From Thermodesulfatator atlanticus (lineage in GTDB: Bacteria > Desulfobacterota > Thermodesulfobacteria > Thermodesulfobacteriales > Thermodesulfatatoraceae), in assembly GCA_011321895.1 (NCBI GenBank), contig DROK01000261.1, positions 1 to 9,554 on the forward strand: a stretch of 9,554 nucleotides of DNA, written 5' to 3'. The notes beneath the pieces were generated by a model. It was not told where the DNA came from, searched no databases, and saw only the letters and a program-made list of their open reading frames with translations. The translations under genes and the position numbers were made by a program. Below are positions 7,533 through 9,554 of this stretch, one piece after another (position 1 is the first letter of the stretch; every line of letters begins with the position of its first letter).

Positions 7533-9554
7533 ATGTCAAAGATTATTGCCAGTGCCGCTATCAGGGGAGCGCACAAAATCGTCGAGCAGGCGTTAGAAAA
7601 ATACGAAGAGGCCGTAAAGAAGTTTGGCAAGGACCAGGAGATAGGGTTCCCGAACACCGCCTATTATCTCCCCATTATTTACGCCATGCTCGGCTACCCG
7701 GTGAAAAAGCTGGGGGATTGTGAAGAAGTCTTGCAGGAGGCCAAGAAATTACTGCCCCCTGAGCCTTCGGAACACCTGTGGCTGCCCTATCTGGGGCCGG
7801 CCCTGGACGCGGGGATGGCCACCTTCTTTGCCGAGGAGATCATCGAGGCCATCCGTTACCTGGAAGACCCTGATTTTTACACCAAGACCGAGGAGCCGGT
7901 AAACGGCAACATCTGGCTTGGGGCGGCGGACGACGTGATCTTCCGGAAAAGAGGGGTGGAGTTCGTGGACGGCACGGCCCCTGGTTTTGCCGCCTGTTTA
8001 GGGGCCCCGCCGGAAAAAGAGATTGCGCAGAAGATCGCCCAGGAGCTCCTTGAGAAAAACCTCTACGTCTTCATGCACTCGGACACCAACGGGGTGCGGA
8101 TGGCGGAGCAGCTCAAAGAACTCGGGGTCCAGCTGGGCTGGCCTACCCGTCTGATCCCCTTTGGGCCGTATACCTCCTCGGTGGTTTTTGCCATCGGTTT
8201 TGCCTGCCGGGTGGCCATGGCCTTTGGTGGCATAAAGCCTGGCGATTATATGGGCAACCTCCTTTACAATAAGGACCGGACTTTTGCCTTCGTTTTGGCC
8301 TTTGGGCCGGTTTCCGACGAGTGGTACGCCAACGCGGCGGGGGCCATTAACTGGGGCTTCCCCACCATTTCTGACTGGGATATTCCGGAAATCAAGCCCT
8401 TCGGGGTGTGTACCTACGAGCACGTGGTTTCCAAGGTTCCTTACGACGAGATGGTAGACCGGGCCCTTGAGGTGCGGGGGCTTAAGGTCACCGCGGTCAA
8501 ACTCAACATCCCGGTGGCTTACGCCCCGGCTTTTGAGGGAGAGCGGGTGCGTAAGGATGACCTCTACCTTGAGTGTGGTGGTGGCCGGACCCCGGCGGTG
8601 GAGCTCCTGCTTTCCAAACCCCTGGACGAGGTAGAAGACGGCAAGATCGAGGTCATCGGGCCGGAGATCAACGAGGTGGAAAAACTGGGGCTTGAAGGGC
8701 CTCCTTACCGGCTCCCCTTCGCCGTGGTGGTGGAAGTGGCGGGGGCCAATATGCAGGAAGACTTTGAGGCCATCCTGGAGCGACAGTTCCACCACCTGAT
8801 CAACTACGCCCAGGGGATCATGCACGTTGGTCAGCGCAACATCATGTGGCTTCGTATCAGCAAGGCGGCGGTGGAGAAGGGCTTCCTCTTCCGCCATATC
8901 GGAGAGATCCTTTACGCCAAGCTGCGGCAGGAATTTGGCGCCATCGTGGACAAGTGTCAGGTGACCATTTACACCGAAGAAGATAAGGTTAAGGAGATCC
9001 TGGAGCTGGCCAAAGAGGTATACGCCCGCCGGGACGCCCGGATTGCGGGGCTTACCGACGAACAGGTGGACGTCTATTATTCCTGCACCCTTTGTCAGAG
9101 CTTTGCCCCAAGCCACGTCTGCGTCATCACCCCTGAGCGGATAGGGATGTGCGGGGCGTACAACTGGCTTGACGGCAAGGCCTGTTATGAGATCAACCCC
9201 ACCGGGCCTAACCAGCCCATCGAAAAAGGGGAAGTGATAGACGAGACCCTCGGCCAGTTTACGGGGATCAACGAGTTCGTAAAACAGGCCTCCCGGGGCA
9301 AGGTGGAGCGGGTAAGTCTTTACAGCATCTTGGTGGATCCCATGACCGCCTGCGGTTGCTTTGAGTGTATCGCGGCGGTGCTTCCCACCTGTAACGGGAT
9401 CATGATCGTCAACCGTGACTACCTGGGGCTTACCCCCACGGGGATGAAATTCACCACCATGGCCGGCATGGTAGGTGGTGGGCAGGTTACTCCGGGGTTT
9501 ATGGGGGTCTCCAAGCATTACATCACCTCGCGGAAGTTCCTCCTGGCCGAAGGG
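7533..9554 (+). CDS. acsB: Acetyl-CoA synthase (CODH/ACS beta subunit), 3' end cut by window
   Basis: This is acetyl-CoA synthase, which joins CO, a methyl group from the corrinoid iron-sulfur protein and coenzyme A at the nickel-containing A-cluster. The window holds 674 codons; the Moorella protein has 729 residues, so roughly the last 60-70 residues are missing. The A-cluster ligands are all present. Cys518, Cys521, Cys530 and Cys540 lie in YSCTLCQSFAPSHVC and GMCGAYNW. The Cys607-Gly-Cys609 motif (TACGCFEC) binds the distal nickel. Each lies exactly 12 residues after its Moorella counterpart, so spacing is fully conserved. The N-terminal domain that docks on CO dehydrogenase is present (SAAIRGAHKIVEQALEKYEEA), so this is the long bacterial form and not the shorter archaeal CdhC. 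It lies 25 bases after the metF-acsD fusion and is clearly in the same operon. Confidence 0.97.
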   Translation, partial: MSKIIASAAIRGAHKIVEQALEKYEEAVKKFGKDQEIGFPNTAYYLPIIYAMLGYPVKKLGDCEEVLQEAKKLLPPEPSEHLWLPYLGPALDAGMATFFAEEIIEAIRYLEDPDFYTKTEEPVNGNIWLGAADDVIFRKRGVEFVDGTAPGFAACLGAPPEKEIAQKIAQELLEKNLYVFMHSDTNGVRMAEQLKELGVQLGWPTRLIPFGPYTSSVVFAIGFACRVAMAFGGIKPGDYMGNLLYNKDRTFAFVLAFGPVSDEWYANAAGAINWGFPTISDWDIPEIKPFGVCTYEHVVSKVPYDEMVDRALEVRGLKVTAVKLNIPVAYAPAFEGERVRKDDLYLECGGGRTPAVELLLSKPLDEVEDGKIEVIGPEINEVEKLGLEGPPYRLPFAVVVEVAGANMQEDFEAILERQFHHLINYAQGIMHVGQRNIMWLRISKAAVEKGFLFRHIGEILYAKLRQEFGAIVDKCQVTIYTEEDKVKEILELAKEVYARRDARIAGLTDEQVDVYYSCTLCQSFAPSHVCVITPERIGMCGAYNWLDGKACYEINPTGPNQPIEKGEVIDETLGQFTGINEFVKQASRGKVERVSLYSILVDPMTACGCFECIAAVLPTCNGIMIVNRDYLGLTPTGMKFTTMAGMVGGGQVTPGFMGVSKHYITSRKFLLAEG

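Noticed and set aside
7998..9518. A 506-codon open frame on the minus strand opposite acsB
   Set aside because: It is an antisense shadow: low-complexity His/Pro/Gly-rich translation, while the plus strand has all A-cluster cysteines of acetyl-CoA synthase.

Overview
The window reads as one gene-dense, fully colinear plus-strand stretch of a strict anaerobe that uses the Wood-Ljungdahl (reductive acetyl-CoA) pathway. The DNA is GC-rich. Proteins are rich in Glu, Lys, Arg and Val, genes are spaced by 0-27 bases, and nearly every protein is an iron-sulfur or one-carbon enzyme. This fits an autotrophic, probably thermophilic bacterium of the Thermodesulfobacteria or former Deltaproteobacteria type (sulfate reducer, sulfur disproportioner or acetogen). 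That placement is inference from gene content and style, not from a marker gene. The organism must also make selenocysteine if the mvhD reading below is right.

Layout: (1) 2-2437, the 3' part of a large double-module HdrA flavoprotein. (2) 2449-3207, an MvhD-type iron-sulfur protein whose frame is interrupted by one TGA at 2644-2646, best read as selenocysteine, with a SECIS-like hairpin just downstream. (3) 3211-3768, an HdrC-like protein fused to a two-cluster ferredoxin. (4) 3774-4169, a short MvhD-like paralogue with cysteine where the first has selenocysteine. (5) 4166-4846, MetV. (6) 4874-7507, one 877-codon protein joining methylenetetrahydrofolate reductase (MetF), a charged linker with two TPR-like repeats, and the corrinoid iron-sulfur protein small subunit (AcsD/CdhD). 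(7) 7533-9554, acetyl-CoA synthase AcsB, cut by the window edge.

How they work together: HdrA, MvhD, HdrC-like, MetV and MetF resemble the MetFV-HdrABC-MvhD methylenetetrahydrofolate reductase complex described in Moorella thermoacetica. In that complex, flavin-linked Hdr subunits are thought to couple methyl-group formation to other redox carriers. Here the complex sits in the same apparent operon as the acetyl-CoA synthase machinery, and MetF is physically fused to AcsD. The last step of the methyl branch is therefore tethered to the protein that receives the methyl group before acetyl-CoA synthesis. No HdrB, AcsC, AcsE or CO dehydrogenase gene is inside the window; they may lie just outside.

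There is no intergenic stretch longer than 27 bases, and I see no promoter, terminator, RNA gene, mobile element, repeat array or CRISPR. The window looks like the interior of a single transcription unit.
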